NCBI RefSeq assembly: GCF_007833355.1
Contig: NZ_CP020914.1
Span: 1-19,070, forward strand
Direction: 5' to 3'
DNA length: 19,070 nucleotides
Origin: Denitratisoma sp. DHT3
Lineage (GTDB): Bacteria > Pseudomonadota > Gammaproteobacteria > Burkholderiales > Rhodocyclaceae
Positions 1 through 8,352 of this stretch are shown piece by piece. How positions within the stretch are numbered: the first letter of the stretch is position 1; the number at the start of each line of letters is the position of its first letter. Made by a program: the position numbers and the translations under genes. The notes under the pieces were generated by a model. It did not search any database. It had not been told where the DNA came from and worked only from the letters and a program-made list of their open reading frames with translations.

Positions 1-1
1 G

Positions 2-331
2 GCGTTCAGCGAGGGGGCCGAGGACATGCTGTCGATGTTTTACCAATTGATGCAGGCCGCGCAGCGCGGCGAGGGTTTCCAGATGGCGGTGGCCACGGGC
101 CGCAAGGTGGAACGCTACGCCTTCGAGTGGCTGGGCCAGGAAACCCTGCTCCTGAAGGCGGGCCGCTTCACCACCTGGCATGTGCGGGTGCGCTCCGCCA
201 GTGGCGGCGGCGACACCACCGAGGTCTGGCTGGGCAAGGAGGCGGCCGGCTTGCCGGTGAAAATCCGCCATCTGGATCGCAAGGGCGAGTTGTTCGACCA
301 GCTCGCCGAAGAAATGGACTACGAAAAATGA
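2..331 (+). CDS. DUF3108 domain protein, C-terminal part (5' end outside window)
   Basis: The frame is open from the first bases of the window, so this is the last ~109 residues of a longer protein. The visible part has the usual end of the DUF3108 family: a segment around WLGQETLLLKAGRFTTWHV, then a TEVWL strand and a PVKIRHLDRKGE turn before a short acidic tail. The family is mostly exported and beta-rich, with no defined biochemical role. Its stop overlaps the start of the next gene as ATGA (328-331), so the two are probably translationally coupled. No function beyond the family is supported. Confidence 0.75.
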   Translation, partial: AFSEGAEDMLSMFYQLMQAAQRGEGFQMAVATGRKVERYAFEWLGQETLLLKAGRFTTWHVRVRSASGGGDTTEVWLGKEAAGLPVKIRHLDRKGELFDQLAEEMDYEK

Positions 332-1609
332 CGACGATGAAAATCACTTCCCGCCTGCTGGATCATGCCGGCGACGCACTCACCGCCATGCTGCGCTTCG
401 AGCAGCCGGCCGACGCGGTACTGTCCCGGATCTTCCGCGACCACCGCGATCTGGGCCACCGCGAGCGGGGCTTCGTGGCCGACCTCACCTACGGCGTGTT
501 GCGCCGCCGCTGGGCTGGAAAAGCTCTGCGGCGAGCGAGTGACGCCGCGCCGCCTGTTGCTGGCGGCCCTGGTGCGCCCTGATGGGTTCAGCCAGCGCCA
601 GCTGGCCGAGGCGCTGACGGCCCGGGAACTGGAATGGGTGGCCGAGCTGAAGGCACAGGCCAAATCCGGGGTGGCGCCGGAATTGAGTCTGGCGGAAGCG
701 GCCGACTTCCCCGGCTGGCTGACGGACAAGCTGCTCGCCGCCGGGCGTTCGGCGGAAGAGGTGCTGCAACTGGCCAACAGCCTCAACCAGGCGGCGCCGC
801 TGGATCTGCGGGTGAATCCCCTGAAGACCACGCGCGAGGCGGTGCTGGAGCGCTTCAAGGCGGACGGCATCGAGGCCGGCGCCTGTCCTTACGCGCCGCT
901 CGGGCTGCGCCTGGTCCACAAGCCGGCGCTGGCCAAGCATCCGCTGTTCCTCGACGGCAGCATCGAGGTGCAGGACGAGGGCAGCCAGTTGCTGGGCCAT
1001 CTGGTGGCGCCCAGGCGCGGCGAGATGGTGGTCGATTTCTGCGCCGGCGCCGGCGGCAAGACCCTCCTGCTGGGCGCGCTGATGCGCTCCACCGGCCGGC
1101 TCTACGCCTTCGACGTCTCGGAAAAGCGCCTGTCCAAGCTCAAGCCGCGCGTGGCGCGCTCCGGCCTGTCCAACGTCCATACTGCGGCGATCGCCAGCGA
1201 GCAGGACCAGCGCATCAAGCGCCTGGCCGGCAAGATCGACCGGGTGCTGGTGGATGCGCCCTGCTCGGGCCTGGGCACCCTGCGCCGCAATCCGGACCTG
1301 AAATGGCGCCAGACGCCGGACTCGGTGGCCGAGCTGACCGCCAAGCAGGCCGCCATCCTGGCGGCCGCGGCCCGTCTGGTGAAGGTCGGCGGCCGCCTGG
1401 TGTATGCCACCTGCAGTCTGCTGGAGGAGGAGAACGAGGCGGTGGTCGCCGGTTTCCTCGCCGCCCATCCGGAATTCGCGCGCCGTTCCTGCGGCGAGAT
1501 CCTGGCCGCCCAGGGCATCGCCCTGGAGATGGGGGAGTCGCTGCGGCTGCTGCCCGACCGCCATGGCACCGACGGTTTCTACGCCGCGGTGCTGGAACGC
1601 CAGTCTTGA
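328..1609 (+). CDS. RsmB/NOP-family rRNA (cytosine-C5) methyltransferase, apparent frameshift at 512-514
   Basis: Predicted SAM-dependent RNA m5C methyltransferase. The N-terminal part (MTTMKITSRLLDHAG..., from ATG 328) is an NusB-like/RsmB helical region. The C-terminal part has SAM motif I (VVDFCAGAGGKT), motif IV with a cysteine (VDAPCSGLGTLRRNPDLKW) and motif VI with the catalytic cysteine (YATCSLLEEENE). The reading frame changes after codon TGG 511-513: upstream residues are in frame 1 and everything from LEKLCGERV on is in frame 2. Removing one G from GGG 512-514 restores one continuous protein of about 426 residues, the normal family length. The start overlaps the upstream stop (ATGA). 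The call is firm for the family. Whether it is RsmB itself or a paralogue is open. The frameshift may be a sequencing error. Confidence 0.85.
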
Positions 1610-1654
1610 AGCCGCGCCGCGCTTCGGTGGCATGGGTGGCATGCGTGGCTCGGG

Positions 1655-2322
1655 TTGCGCTGGCCGCCCTGGCCGGCGTCCCTGCTGGCGACGGGGGCGG
1701 CCCGCGCGGCCGCTCCGCTGCCGGCGCGCGGCACCGTGGAGGCGCTGTTCACGCCCTGGGACGACGCCGAGGGCGCGATCCTGCGCGCGCTCGCCGGGCG
1801 CGCCAGGCGGTCCATGTCCAGGCCTATCTGTTGACCAGCCGCACCCTGGCGCGCGCCCTGGTGGAGGCGCACCAGCGCGGCGTGCGGGTGGAAGTCCTGG
1901 CCGACGCGGCGATGGCGGAGAAAGGCGGGAATTCCCAGTTGCCGCTGCTGGCGGCGGCGGGCATTCCGCTGCGCCTGGAGCGGCGCTACAGCGCCGCCCA
2001 CAACAAGATTCTGTTGATCGACCCGGAAGGGGAACACCCGGTGGTGATCACCGGCAGCTACAACTACACTTGGTCGGCCCAGGCCCGCAATGCCGAGAAC
2101 CTGCTGCTGCTGCGCGACCATCCGGCGCTGGCGCGGGCCTACCTGGCCAACTGGCAGCGCCACCGCGACGAGGCGGAACCCTATGCGCAGGCGGAGCAGG
2201 GGGCGGGCCGGTCGCAGGCCGGCGCGGCGGCAATGGGCGGGCGCGCCCTGCGCCCATCTGCCCGGGAGGACGCCCGCTTGCTGGCGACGCTGGGAGAATG
2301 CGGGAGCCGGGGGGGCCGGTGA
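1655..2322 (+). CDS. Exported phospholipase D-like (HKD) nuclease, apparent frameshift at 1796-1798
   Basis: A small single-HKD protein of the Nuc/PLD type. These usually act as homodimeric phosphodiesterases or endonucleases, often periplasmic. The HKD motif HNKILLID is clear (about codons 1999-2022) and is followed by GSYNYTWSA and NAENLL, the typical family end. N-terminal residues TVEALFTPWDDAEGAILRALAG lie in frame 2, while RQAVHVQAYLLTSRTLARALVEA and the rest lie in frame 1. Adding one G to GGG 1796-1798 joins them as ...LAGARQAVHV..., giving about 222 residues. The TTG start at 1655 is chosen because it begins a hydrophobic, Ala-rich signal-peptide-like segment. It is a weak start with no clear ribosome site, and TTG 1606 in the other frame cannot be excluded. 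The substrate is unknown. Confidence 0.7.
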
Positions 2323-2361
2323 AACGGTGCGCGGGAGGTTTTGAAAGATGAGGGACGAGCC

Positions 2362-3617
2362 ATGAGCGGTGAATGGGACAGTCTGGCGACGGGACTCTGG
2401 CGGGATCTGGAACGGCCCGACGTCTGGTGGCAGGTGGGTATGCTGGCGTTTTGTCTGCTGCTGGCCGCGCTGCTCGACCGGACCCTGCGCGCGCGCCCGG
2501 CCGCAGGCATGCACCACAGCGTGGGCAAGGGCGGGGTGAGGCGCCTGATCTTCCCGATGACGGCGCTGGTGCTGGTGCTGATCGGGCGCGCCCTGCTGCG
2601 CGGCCACTTCCCGGTAACGCTGCTGTCGGTGGCGGTGCCCCTGCTGCTTTCCCTGGCGGCGATCCGCATCGTGTTCTATGTGCTGCGCATCAGTTTCAGC
2701 GCCGCCCGCTGGCTGGGTGCTTTCGAGCGCATGTTCGCCTTCTGCGCCTGGTCGCTGGTGGCGCTCCATGTCCTGGGCTGCTGCCGCAGTTGGTGGGGCT
2801 GCTGGAGGAGATCAGCTTCCCCGTCGGGCGGCAGCAGCTCAACCTCTGGCTGGTGGCGCAGGGGGTCGTCACGGTGGTCGTGGCCCTGCTGGCGGCGCTC
2901 TGGCTGGGCAGTCTGGTGGAAGGTCGCCTGGGGCGGGTGGAGGGGCTGGACCGGAATCTGCGCGAGGTGCTGTCCCGTCTCGCCCGCGCCCTGCTGCTGC
3001 TGCTGGCGGTGCTGATCAGCCTGCCCCTGGTGGGGATCGACCTGACCACCCTCTCGGTATTCGGCGGCGCCTTGGGCGTGGGGCTGGGTTTCGGCCTGCA
3101 GAAGATCGCGGCCAGCTATGTGTCGGGTTTCATCATCCTGCTGGACCGCTCGATCCGCATCGGCAACGTGATCTCGGTGGGCTCGGACCGCGGCCAGGTG
3201 ACGCGGATCACCACCCGCTATACGGTGCTGAAGGGCTTGGGCGGCGTGGAGGCCATCGTGCCCAACGAACTGCTGGTCAGTTCCGTGGTCGGCAACGAAT
3301 CCTATACCGATCGCCAGGTACGGGTCGGTCTGCCGGTCCAGGTGTCCTACGGCACCAACCTGGAACAGGCGCTGGCGATCCTGGAGGGGATCGCCCGGGC
3401 CCAGCCCCGGGTGCTGGCGGACCCCGCGCCGCAGGCGGTGGTGCTGGCTTTCGCCGATTCCGGCATCAGTCTGGAGCTGGGCTTCTGGATCCGCGATCCG
3501 GAGGCCGGGACCGGCGGCTTGCGCTCCGCCATCAACCTGTCGATCTGGCGCGCTTTCAAGGAGGTCGGCATCGCGTTCCCCTTCCCGCAGCGGGAGGTGC
3601 GTCTGCTCCAGGGGTGA
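2362..3617 (+). CDS. MscS-family mechanosensitive ion channel, apparent frameshift at 2775-2777
   Basis: Inner-membrane channel of the MscS superfamily, which opens under membrane tension and protects against hypo-osmotic shock. ATG 2362 is preceded by a GAGGGACGAG ribosome site. Several hydrophobic helices are visible (around WWQVGMLAFCLLLAALL, LIFPMTALVLVLIG, LLSVAVPLLLSLAAI, VVTVVVALLAALWLG). The conserved pore helix and beta domain follow: GIDLTTLSVFGGALGVGLGF, LQKIAASYVSGFIILLDRSI, RIGNVISVG and IVPNELLVSS. Residues up to LVALHVLG are in frame 1 and those from LLPQLVGLLEEI on are in frame 0. One extra G in GGG 2775-2777 would join them into about 418 residues, which suits a larger MscS paralogue. 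A strong terminator lies 55 bases downstream. Confidence 0.85.
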
Positions 3618-3671
3618 GCGCGGCGGACGCGGCCTGGGTTGTGAGCGGCGTACGTGAGCGACGTAAACGCC

Positions 3672-3695
3672 AAAAGCCCGCCGGAGCGGGCTTTT
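3672..3695. terminator. Bidirectional Rho-independent terminator
   Basis: The perfect 10-bp stem AAAAGCCCGC / GCGGGCTTTT has a 4-base loop (CGGA). The A and T ends give a U-tract in both directions, so it can end both the MscS transcript (+) and the rpmB-rpmG transcript (-), which converge here. Confidence 0.9.
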
Positions 3696-3734
3696 GATCG
3701 ATAGGTGCGACCGGAGATCGGCCGGACTTGCCTA

Positions 3735-3902
3735 TTACTTGAGCTTGATTTCCTTGTACAGCACGTGCTTGCGCGCCTTGGGATCGAACTTCATGAATTC
3801 GAGCTTCTCGGGCGTGGTCTTCTTGTTCTTGTTGGTGGTGTAGAAGTGGCCGGTTCCAGCGGTGGACTCCAGCTTGATCTTTTCGCGGCCGCCTTTAGCC
3901 AT
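3735..3902 (-). CDS. rpmG: 50S ribosomal protein L33
   Basis: A 55-residue basic protein beginning [18 protein letters not shown] and ending [14 protein letters not shown], which matches L33 of the large ribosomal subunit. The segment FYTTNKNKK is typical of the family. This copy lacks the CxxC zinc pairs found in some L33 proteins, so it is the zinc-independent form. It follows rpmB by 17 bases with its own GGAG ribosome site and ends close to the shared bidirectional terminator. Confidence 0.97.
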   Translation of the reverse strand: MAKGGREKIKLESTAGTGHFYTTNKNKKTTPEKLEFMKFDPKARKHVLYKEIKLK

Positions 3903-3919
3903 GATGATTCTCCGTCAGG

Positions 3920-4156
3920 TTATACCGCTTCGCCGCGTTCACGCAGCTCGGCGAGGACAGTTTCGATGCCCTTCTTGTCGATCGTGCGCAGGCCGGCATT
4001 GGACACGCGCAGGCGCACGAAACGGTTTTCGGATTCGATCCAGAAACGGCGGCTCTGCAGGTTGGGCAGGAAGCGGCGCTTGGTCTTGTTGTTGGCGTGG
4101 GACACGTTGTTCCCCACCATCGGGGCCTTACCCGTCACTTGGCAAACGCGGGACAT
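3920..4156 (-). CDS. rpmB: 50S ribosomal protein L28
   Basis: A 78-residue ribosomal protein: [20 protein letters not shown], then [13 protein letters not shown] and a conserved KRRF/RRFW centre. The length and motifs match bacterial L28. It is the first gene of the rpmB-rpmG operon. A GGAG ribosome site lies 8 bases before the ATG, and a sigma70 promoter lies 39-68 bases upstream of the ATG. Confidence 0.97.
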   Translation of the reverse strand: MSRVCQVTGKAPMVGNNVSHANNKTKRRFLPNLQSRRFWIESENRFVRLRVSNAGLRTIDKKGIETVLAELRERGEAV

Positions 4157-4194
4157 TTGGTTGCTCCAGTCAGTCGATTACAGCAAAGCGCGGC

Positions 4195-4224
4195 ATTCTA
4201 TACGAGAGTCCGCGACTTATTCAA
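4195..4224 (-). promoter_or_regulatory. Sigma70 promoter of rpmB-rpmG
   Basis: On the minus strand, TTGAAT (4224-4219) and TAGAAT (4200-4195) are 18 bases apart. The -10 can also be read as TATAGA with a 16-base spacer. It lies in the only non-coding gap between radC and rpmB, at the expected distance from rpmB. Confidence 0.7.
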
Positions 4225-4242
4225 GTCTTTTGTCAGAGCGCG

Positions 4243-4923
4243 TCAGAGCAGTCCCCGCTCGGCGAAGGACACCGTCCCACGGGGGCCGGCGACCACCAGG
4301 TGATCGACCAGGCGCACCTCCACCAGGGCCAGGGCTTCGCGCAGGGCGCGGGTCAGGGCCTCGTCGGCGCGCGACGGCTCGGCGGCGCCGGAGGGGTGGT
4401 TATGCACCAGCACCACGGCGGCGGCGTTGCGGGCCAGGGCCCGCTTGACCACCTCGCGGGGATAGACGCTGGTCTGGCTGAGGGTGCCGTGAAACAGTTC
4501 GTCGTAGGCGATCAGCCGGTTCTGGCTGTCGAGCCAGAGGGCGCCGAACACCTCGTGGGGCAGCCCGCCCAGCTTGAGCCGCAGCCAGTCGCGCACCTGG
4601 GCGGGGGATGAGAGCAGGTCGCGTTCCCGGACGTCCTCATGCAGGATGCGCTGGGCCAGTTCCATCACCGCTGCCAGTTGGGCGGCCTTGGCCGGCCCCA
4701 GGCCGGGGCGCCGCGCCAGTTCGCGGGCCGGCGTGGCGGCCAGGGTCGAGAGCCCGCCGTCGAAACCGGCCAACAGGTCCCGCGCCAGATCGACCGCGCT
4801 TTTGCCGCGCAGCCCGGTGCGCAGGAAGATGGCCAGCAGTTCCGCGTCGGAGAGGGCGGCGGGACCCTGCAGCAGCAGGCGCTCGCGCGGGCGCTCGGCC
4901 GCGGGCCAGGTGGAAATCGACAT
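4243..4923 (-). CDS. radC: RadC/JAB1-MPN metalloprotease-fold protein
   Basis: A 226-residue RadC-family protein ([20 protein letters not shown]...). An N-terminal helix-hairpin-helix-like UPF0758 region ([21 protein letters not shown]) precedes the MPN+ domain. The metal motif is [14 protein letters not shown] (HxHx7SxxD), with [12 protein letters not shown] just before it. The biochemical role of RadC is unsettled; the old link to DNA repair is not firm, and the MPN+ fold suggests a zinc hydrolase. Start ATG 4923 is the first Met of the conserved N-terminus; the open frame extends upstream antisense to coaBC but is not conserved-looking. It is divergent from coaBC, with 42 bases between the starts. 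Confidence 0.93.
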   Translation of the reverse strand: MSISTWPAAERPRERLLLQGPAALSDAELLAIFLRTGLRGKSAVDLARDLLAGFDGGLSTLAATPARELARRPGLGPAKAAQLAAVMELAQRILHEDVRERDLLSSPAQVRDWLRLKLGGLPHEVFGALWLDSQNRLIAYDELFHGTLSQTSVYPREVVKRALARNAAAVVLVHNHPSGAAEPSRADEALTRALREALALVEVRLVDHLVVAGPRGTVSFAERGLL

Positions 4924-4965
4924 AGTAGAATCTCCGCATTCGACACAACGTTCCATTCTAATGTC

Positions 4966-6165
4966 ATGAATCAGGCTGTGGCACAGTTGCAGGGCCGGCG
5001 CATCGTGCTGGGCATCACCGGCGGCGTGGCGGCCTACAAGGCGGCGGAGCTGACGCGCCTGCTGGTCAAGGCCGGAGCCGCGGTGGACGTGGTGCTGACC
5101 GAGGCCGGCGCCCGCTTCGTCGGCCCGCAGACGTTCCAGGCATTGTCCGGTCGGCCCGTATGGACCGCGCTGTGGGACGACCGCATGGCCAACGGCATGG
5201 CCCACATCGACCTCACCCGCGGCGCCGACGCCCTGCTGGTGGCGCCGGCCACGGCCGACTTCCTGGCCAAGATGGCGCAGGGTCTGGCCGACGACCTGCT
5301 CTCCACCCTGGCCCTGGCGCGGGCCTGTCCGCTCCTGGCGGCCCCGGCGATGAACCGCCAGATGTGGGACAACCCGGCCACCCGGCGCAACGTGGCGCAG
5401 CTTCGCGCCGACGGCGTGACCCTGCTCGGCCCGGCCAGCGGCGAGCAGGCCTGCGGCGAAGTGGGCGAGGGCCGGATGCTGGAAGCCGCGGAGATCTTCG
5501 AGGATCTGCTGGCCTTCCTCCAGCCCAAGGTCCTGGCCGGCAAGCGGGTGCTGATGACCGCCGGCCCGACCTTCGAGCCGCTGGACCCGGTGCGCGGCAT
5601 CACCAACGCCAGTTCCGGCAAGATGGGCTTCGCCCTGGCGCGGGCCTGCGCCGAGGCCGGCGCCGAAGTCACCCTGGTGGCCGGCCCCACCGCCCAACCC
5701 ACGCCGCGCGGCGTGACGCGGCGCGACGTCGGCAGCGCCCTGGAAATGCGGGACGCGGTGCTGGCCGCCTTGCCGGGCCAGGACGTGTTCATCGGCGTGG
5801 CGGCGGTGGCCGACTACCGTCCGCTCGCCGCCGCCGAGCACAAGATCAAGAAATCCGGCGCGCAGCTGACCATCGAACTGACGCCCAACCCGGACATCCT
5901 GGCCGAAGTGGCGGCCCGGCCGGATGCGCCCTTCTGCGTCGGCTTCGCCGCCGAGAGCCGCAACCTGGCCGAGTACGCCGAGGGCAAGCGCCGGGCCAAG
6001 CAACTGCCGCTGGTGGTGGGCAATCTGGTGCAGGACGGCCTGGGGGGCGACAGCAACGCCGTCACCCTGTTCGACGCCGCCGGCGCCCATCCGCTGCCGG
6101 TGGCCGACAAGCTCACCGTCGCCCGCGGCATCATCGTCCACATCGCCGCCCTGCTGGCGCGATAA
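4966..6165 (+). CDS. coaBC: Bifunctional phosphopantothenoylcysteine decarboxylase / phosphopantothenate-cysteine ligase
   Basis: Catalyses two steps of coenzyme A synthesis: joining cysteine to 4'-phosphopantothenate (CoaB), then decarboxylation to 4'-phosphopantetheine (CoaC). At 399 residues it has the full family length. The N-terminal flavoprotein CoaC domain starts [19 protein letters not shown] and includes the [17 protein letters not shown] motif, with the active-site Cys region [13 protein letters not shown]. The CoaB domain follows ([43 protein letters not shown]). ATG 4966 is chosen over in-frame upstream codons because it begins the conserved N-terminus. It heads a coaBC-dut-arginase series, although a repeat array separates it from dut. 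Confidence 0.97.
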   Translation: MNQAVAQLQGRRIVLGITGGVAAYKAAELTRLLVKAGAAVDVVLTEAGARFVGPQTFQALSGRPVWTALWDDRMANGMAHIDLTRGADALLVAPATADFLAKMAQGLADDLLSTLALARACPLLAAPAMNRQMWDNPATRRNVAQLRADGVTLLGPASGEQACGEVGEGRMLEAAEIFEDLLAFLQPKVLAGKRVLMTAGPTFEPLDPVRGITNASSGKMGFALARACAEAGAEVTLVAGPTAQPTPRGVTRRDVGSALEMRDAVLAALPGQDVFIGVAAVADYRPLAAAEHKIKKSGAQLTIELTPNPDILAEVAARPDAPFCVGFAAESRNLAEYAEGKRRAKQLPLVVGNLVQDGLGGDSNAVTLFDAAGAHPLPVADKLTVARGIIVHIAALLAR

Positions 6166-6172
6166 GGCGGAG

Positions 6173-6422
6173 CGAAACGAACCGAAGTCACCCTTTTCCT
6201 CGGGAAAGAGGGAGGGGGAAAGGTCCCCGCCGCCGGGCCGCCCCAAGGCGGGGTAGCCAGAAGCGGGGAGCGAAGCGAACCGAAGTCACCCCTTTCCTCG
6301 GGAAAGGGGCTGGGGGAAAGGTCCCCCGCCGCCGGGCCGCCCCAAGGCGGGGTAGCCAGAAGCGGGGAGCGAAGCGAACCGAAGTCACCCCTTTCCTCGG
6401 GAAAGGGGCTGGGGGAAAGGTC
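6173..6422 (+). repeat. 98/99-bp tandem repeat, 2.5 copies, between coaBC and dut
   Basis: Copy 1 is 6173-6270 (98 bp), copy 2 is 6271-6369 (99 bp) and partial copy 3 is 6370-6422 (53 bp). Copies 2 and 3 are identical over the shared 53 bases; copy 1 differs at a few positions. Each unit carries a perfect or near-perfect hairpin (CCCCTTTCC-TCG-GGAAAGGGG in copies 2 and 3) and a GGGGGAAAGG block. Longer units also hold a GCCGCCCCAAGGCGG mini-hairpin. All frames across the unit stay open because the period is near a multiple of three, which produces spurious ORFs. It may be a dispersed intergenic repeat that was locally duplicated. Confidence 0.9.
6388..6420 (+). promoter_or_regulatory. dut ribosome-binding site inside last repeat copy, with alternative hairpins
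   Basis: The 5' arm CCCCTTTCC (6388-6396) can pair with GGAAAGGGG (6400-6408), which leaves the GGGGGAAAGG block (6411-6420) free 7 bases before the dut ATG. The inner part of the same arm, CCTTTCC (6390-6396), can instead pair with GGAAAGG (6414-6420), which would mask the ribosome site. The pairings are seen in the sequence; any regulatory use is inference. Confidence 0.4.
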
Positions 6423-6427
6423 CACAC

Positions 6428-6877
6428 ATGCACCACATCGACGTCAAGATTCTCGATTCCCGGCTGCGCGCCGCGCCGCCCCACTACGCCACGCCCGGCG
6501 CGGCCGGCCTGGACCTGCGGGCCTGCATCGAGTCGCCGCTGACCCTTCAGCCGGGCGAGACCCATCTGGTGCCCACCGGCATCGCCATCCACCTGGCCGA
6601 CCCGGGCCTGGCGGCGATGATCCTGCCGCGCTCCGGGCTGGGCCACAAGCACGGCATCGTGCTGGGCAACCTGGTGGGGCTGATCGACTCCGACTACCAG
6701 GGCGAGATCTTCGTCTCCACCTGGAACCGCGGCAAGGAAGCGTTCACCCTGAGTCCCCTGGACCGGCTCGCCCAACTGGTGGTGGTGCCGGTGGTGCAGG
6801 TGGGCTTCAACGTGGTGGATGAATTCCCCGCCAGCGACCGGGGTGCCGGCGGTTTCGGCAGCACCGGCCACGCCTGA
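6428..6877 (+). CDS. dut: dUTP diphosphatase (dUTPase)
   Basis: A 149-residue trimeric dUTPase that hydrolyses dUTP to dUMP and pyrophosphate, keeping uracil out of DNA and supplying dTMP synthesis. Family motifs appear in order: [12 protein letters not shown] (1), [15 protein letters not shown] (2), [11 protein letters not shown] (3), [11 protein letters not shown] (4), and the C-terminal glycine-rich arm [10 protein letters not shown] (5). The length is normal. The ribosome-binding site is the GGGGGAAAGG block of the last repeat copy. The arginase gene begins 16 bases after its stop. Confidence 0.97.
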   Translation: MHHIDVKILDSRLRAAPPHYATPGAAGLDLRACIESPLTLQPGETHLVPTGIAIHLADPGLAAMILPRSGLGHKHGIVLGNLVGLIDSDYQGEIFVSTWNRGKEAFTLSPLDRLAQLVVVPVVQVGFNVVDEFPASDRGAGGFGSTGHA

Positions 6878-6893
6878 ATTCCGTCCTGGGCCG

Positions 6894-7796
6894 ATGAGCG
6901 AGCCTATGGACTTTTCCCGGCATCCTCTGTGCGCCCTGGGGGTGGCCAGCGCGCTGGGCATTGTTCATGGCGCGACCGGGACGGCCGCCGCGCCCGCCCG
7001 GATGATGGAGGCCGATCTGCTCGCGGCGCTGCGTCGTGGCGGACTCCTCGTCCGCTGGCGCGATGCCGTAGCAGGCGGTCCGCTGCTGACGCCGTCCGCC
7101 GCGGCAACGCTGCCCGATTTGCTGGAGGACCTGGCGCGGGCGACGGAGCGAACGCTGGCGGCGGGGGAGCGCCCCCTGGTGCTGGGCGGCGACCACAGCA
7201 TCGCCGCCGGCACCTGGCGCGGCGTCGCCCGCTGGTGCCGGCGCCAGGGGACCGAAGCGGGCCTGATCTGGGTCGATGCCCACCTGGACGCCCATACGCC
7301 CGCCACCACGCCGTCGGGCAATTGCCACGGCATGCCCCTGGCGGCGCTGCTGGGTGAAGGGGGCGGCGCATGGGCCGGCCATGCCGGTGCGGTGCTGGAC
7401 CCGCGCCGCGTCTGCGTGGTGGGCGCCCATTCCTTCGAGGCTGCGGAGTCGGCGCTGCTGGCGCGGCACGGCGTCCGGGTCTTTGCGCTGGAGGAAGTCC
7501 GCCGTCGCGGCCTGGCCGAGGTCTGGGCGGAAGCCCTGGCCATCGCCGGCACGCCCTTTGGTGTCAGCCTCGACCTGGACGTCCTCGACAGCGCCCTGGC
7601 GCCCGCCGTCAGCACCCCCGCGGGGCCGGGCCTGGCCCCGGCGGAACTGGTGGCGGTCTGGCGCGGGCTGCTGCGCCGGCCGGATCTGCTGGGCCTGGAG
7701 ATCGTCGAATACCATCCGGGGCGGGACCGCGACGGCGCTACCCTGGCGGCGGTCGAGGCGCTGCTGGACGCCGCCAGCCGACAGGTATCGGAGTAA
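6894..7796 (+). CDS. rocF: Arginase (ureohydrolase family)
   Basis: Manganese-dependent hydrolase of the arginase/agmatinase fold, about 300 residues. Metal-binding motifs are GGDHSIAAG, WVDAHLDAHT and SLDLDVLDSALAP. The SGNCHGMPLAALLG segment is the form found in arginases rather than agmatinases, so arginine to ornithine plus urea is the likely reaction. A conserved glutamate lies in LEIVEYHP near the end. ATG 6894 or ATG 6906 could be the start; neither has a strong ribosome site. The spacing to dut suggests co-transcription without a functional link. Close ureohydrolase relatives cannot be fully excluded. Confidence 0.85.
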   Translation: MSEPMDFSRHPLCALGVASALGIVHGATGTAAAPARMMEADLLAALRRGGLLVRWRDAVAGGPLLTPSAAATLPDLLEDLARATERTLAAGERPLVLGGDHSIAAGTWRGVARWCRRQGTEAGLIWVDAHLDAHTPATTPSGNCHGMPLAALLGEGGGAWAGHAGAVLDPRRVCVVGAHSFEAAESALLARHGVRVFALEEVRRRGLAEVWAEALAIAGTPFGVSLDLDVLDSALAPAVSTPAGPGLAPAELVAVWRGLLRRPDLLGLEIVEYHPGRDRDGATLAAVEALLDAASRQVSE

Positions 7797-7866
7797 GCGG
7801 CGAGATGTCCGACGCCATTTGCGGCGACAATTCTTCACTTTGCATTTCCATCTGCGGATTGTCGTC

Positions 7867-8352
7867 TTGAAAACCATCAGCCCAGCCGATCTCGACGCCC
7901 TCGCCGGCGCCGCCCAGCGCTCGCCCCGGCGGCGCATGAACCTGAACCTGCATGCCGAACTGGCCGATCCGGTCCAGCGCCTGGCCATCGCCATGGAGCC
8001 GGATACCATGGTGGTTCCGCACCGCCATCAGCAGACGTTTGAGCTGCTCCATCCTCTGCGGGGCCGCTTCGTGGTGCTGCATTTCGACGAGGCCGGCATG
8101 GTATCGGCGCGCCACGTCCTGGGCGAGGACGCGGCGGTGGTGGAAACTCCGGCCGGCGTCTGGCATGCGGTGCTCTCGCTGGATCCGGGCGGGGTCATCT
8201 TCGAGGTCAAACAGGGGCCCTACCTTCCGGTCGGTCCTGCCGACTGTGCTCCCTGGGCGCCGGCCGATGGCGGCGAGGATGCCCGCGCGCTGCTGGACTG
8301 GTTCAGTCGGGCTCGAGCGGGAGATCGGTGGAACCCGGCCGGCCCCGGGTAA
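7867..8352 (+). CDS. WbuC-family cupin-fold metalloprotein
   Basis: About 161 residues beginning at TTG 7867 (read MKTISPADLDALAGAAQ, the usual family start). The cupin core shows the metal-binding pattern VPHRHQQTFELLHPLRGRFVV and the second-motif histidine in PAGVWHAVLSLDPG, followed by EVKQGPYLPV and the WAPA segment near the end. WbuC proteins are found near O-antigen genes in enterics but are also widespread alone; their reaction is unknown. The last ~20 residues look unconserved and overlap a remnant of another gene on the opposite strand (8303-8508). No in-frame ATG gives the conserved N-terminus, so the TTG start is favoured. Confidence 0.8.
   Translation: MKTISPADLDALAGAAQRSPRRRMNLNLHAELADPVQRLAIAMEPDTMVVPHRHQQTFELLHPLRGRFVVLHFDEAGMVSARHVLGEDAAVVETPAGVWHAVLSLDPGGVIFEVKQGPYLPVGPADCAPWAPADGGEDARALLDWFSRARAGDRWNPAGPG

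Noticed and set aside
1579..2769. A 396-codon minus-strand frame across the HKD and MscS genes
   Set aside because: The composition is that of a shadow frame, and the plus-strand frames carry the conserved motifs.
512..2777. Programmed ribosomal frameshifting in the three genes
   Set aside because: The sites are plain short G runs with no slippery heptamer plus downstream structure that I can see, and these families do not use recoding.
4924..6246. Upstream extension of radC through coaBC on the minus strand
   Set aside because: The extension is antisense to a well-conserved gene, and the RadC family begins at ATG 4923.
6173..6422. The tandem repeat as a CRISPR array
   Set aside because: The unit is 98-99 bp with no unique spacers between copies and no cas genes nearby.
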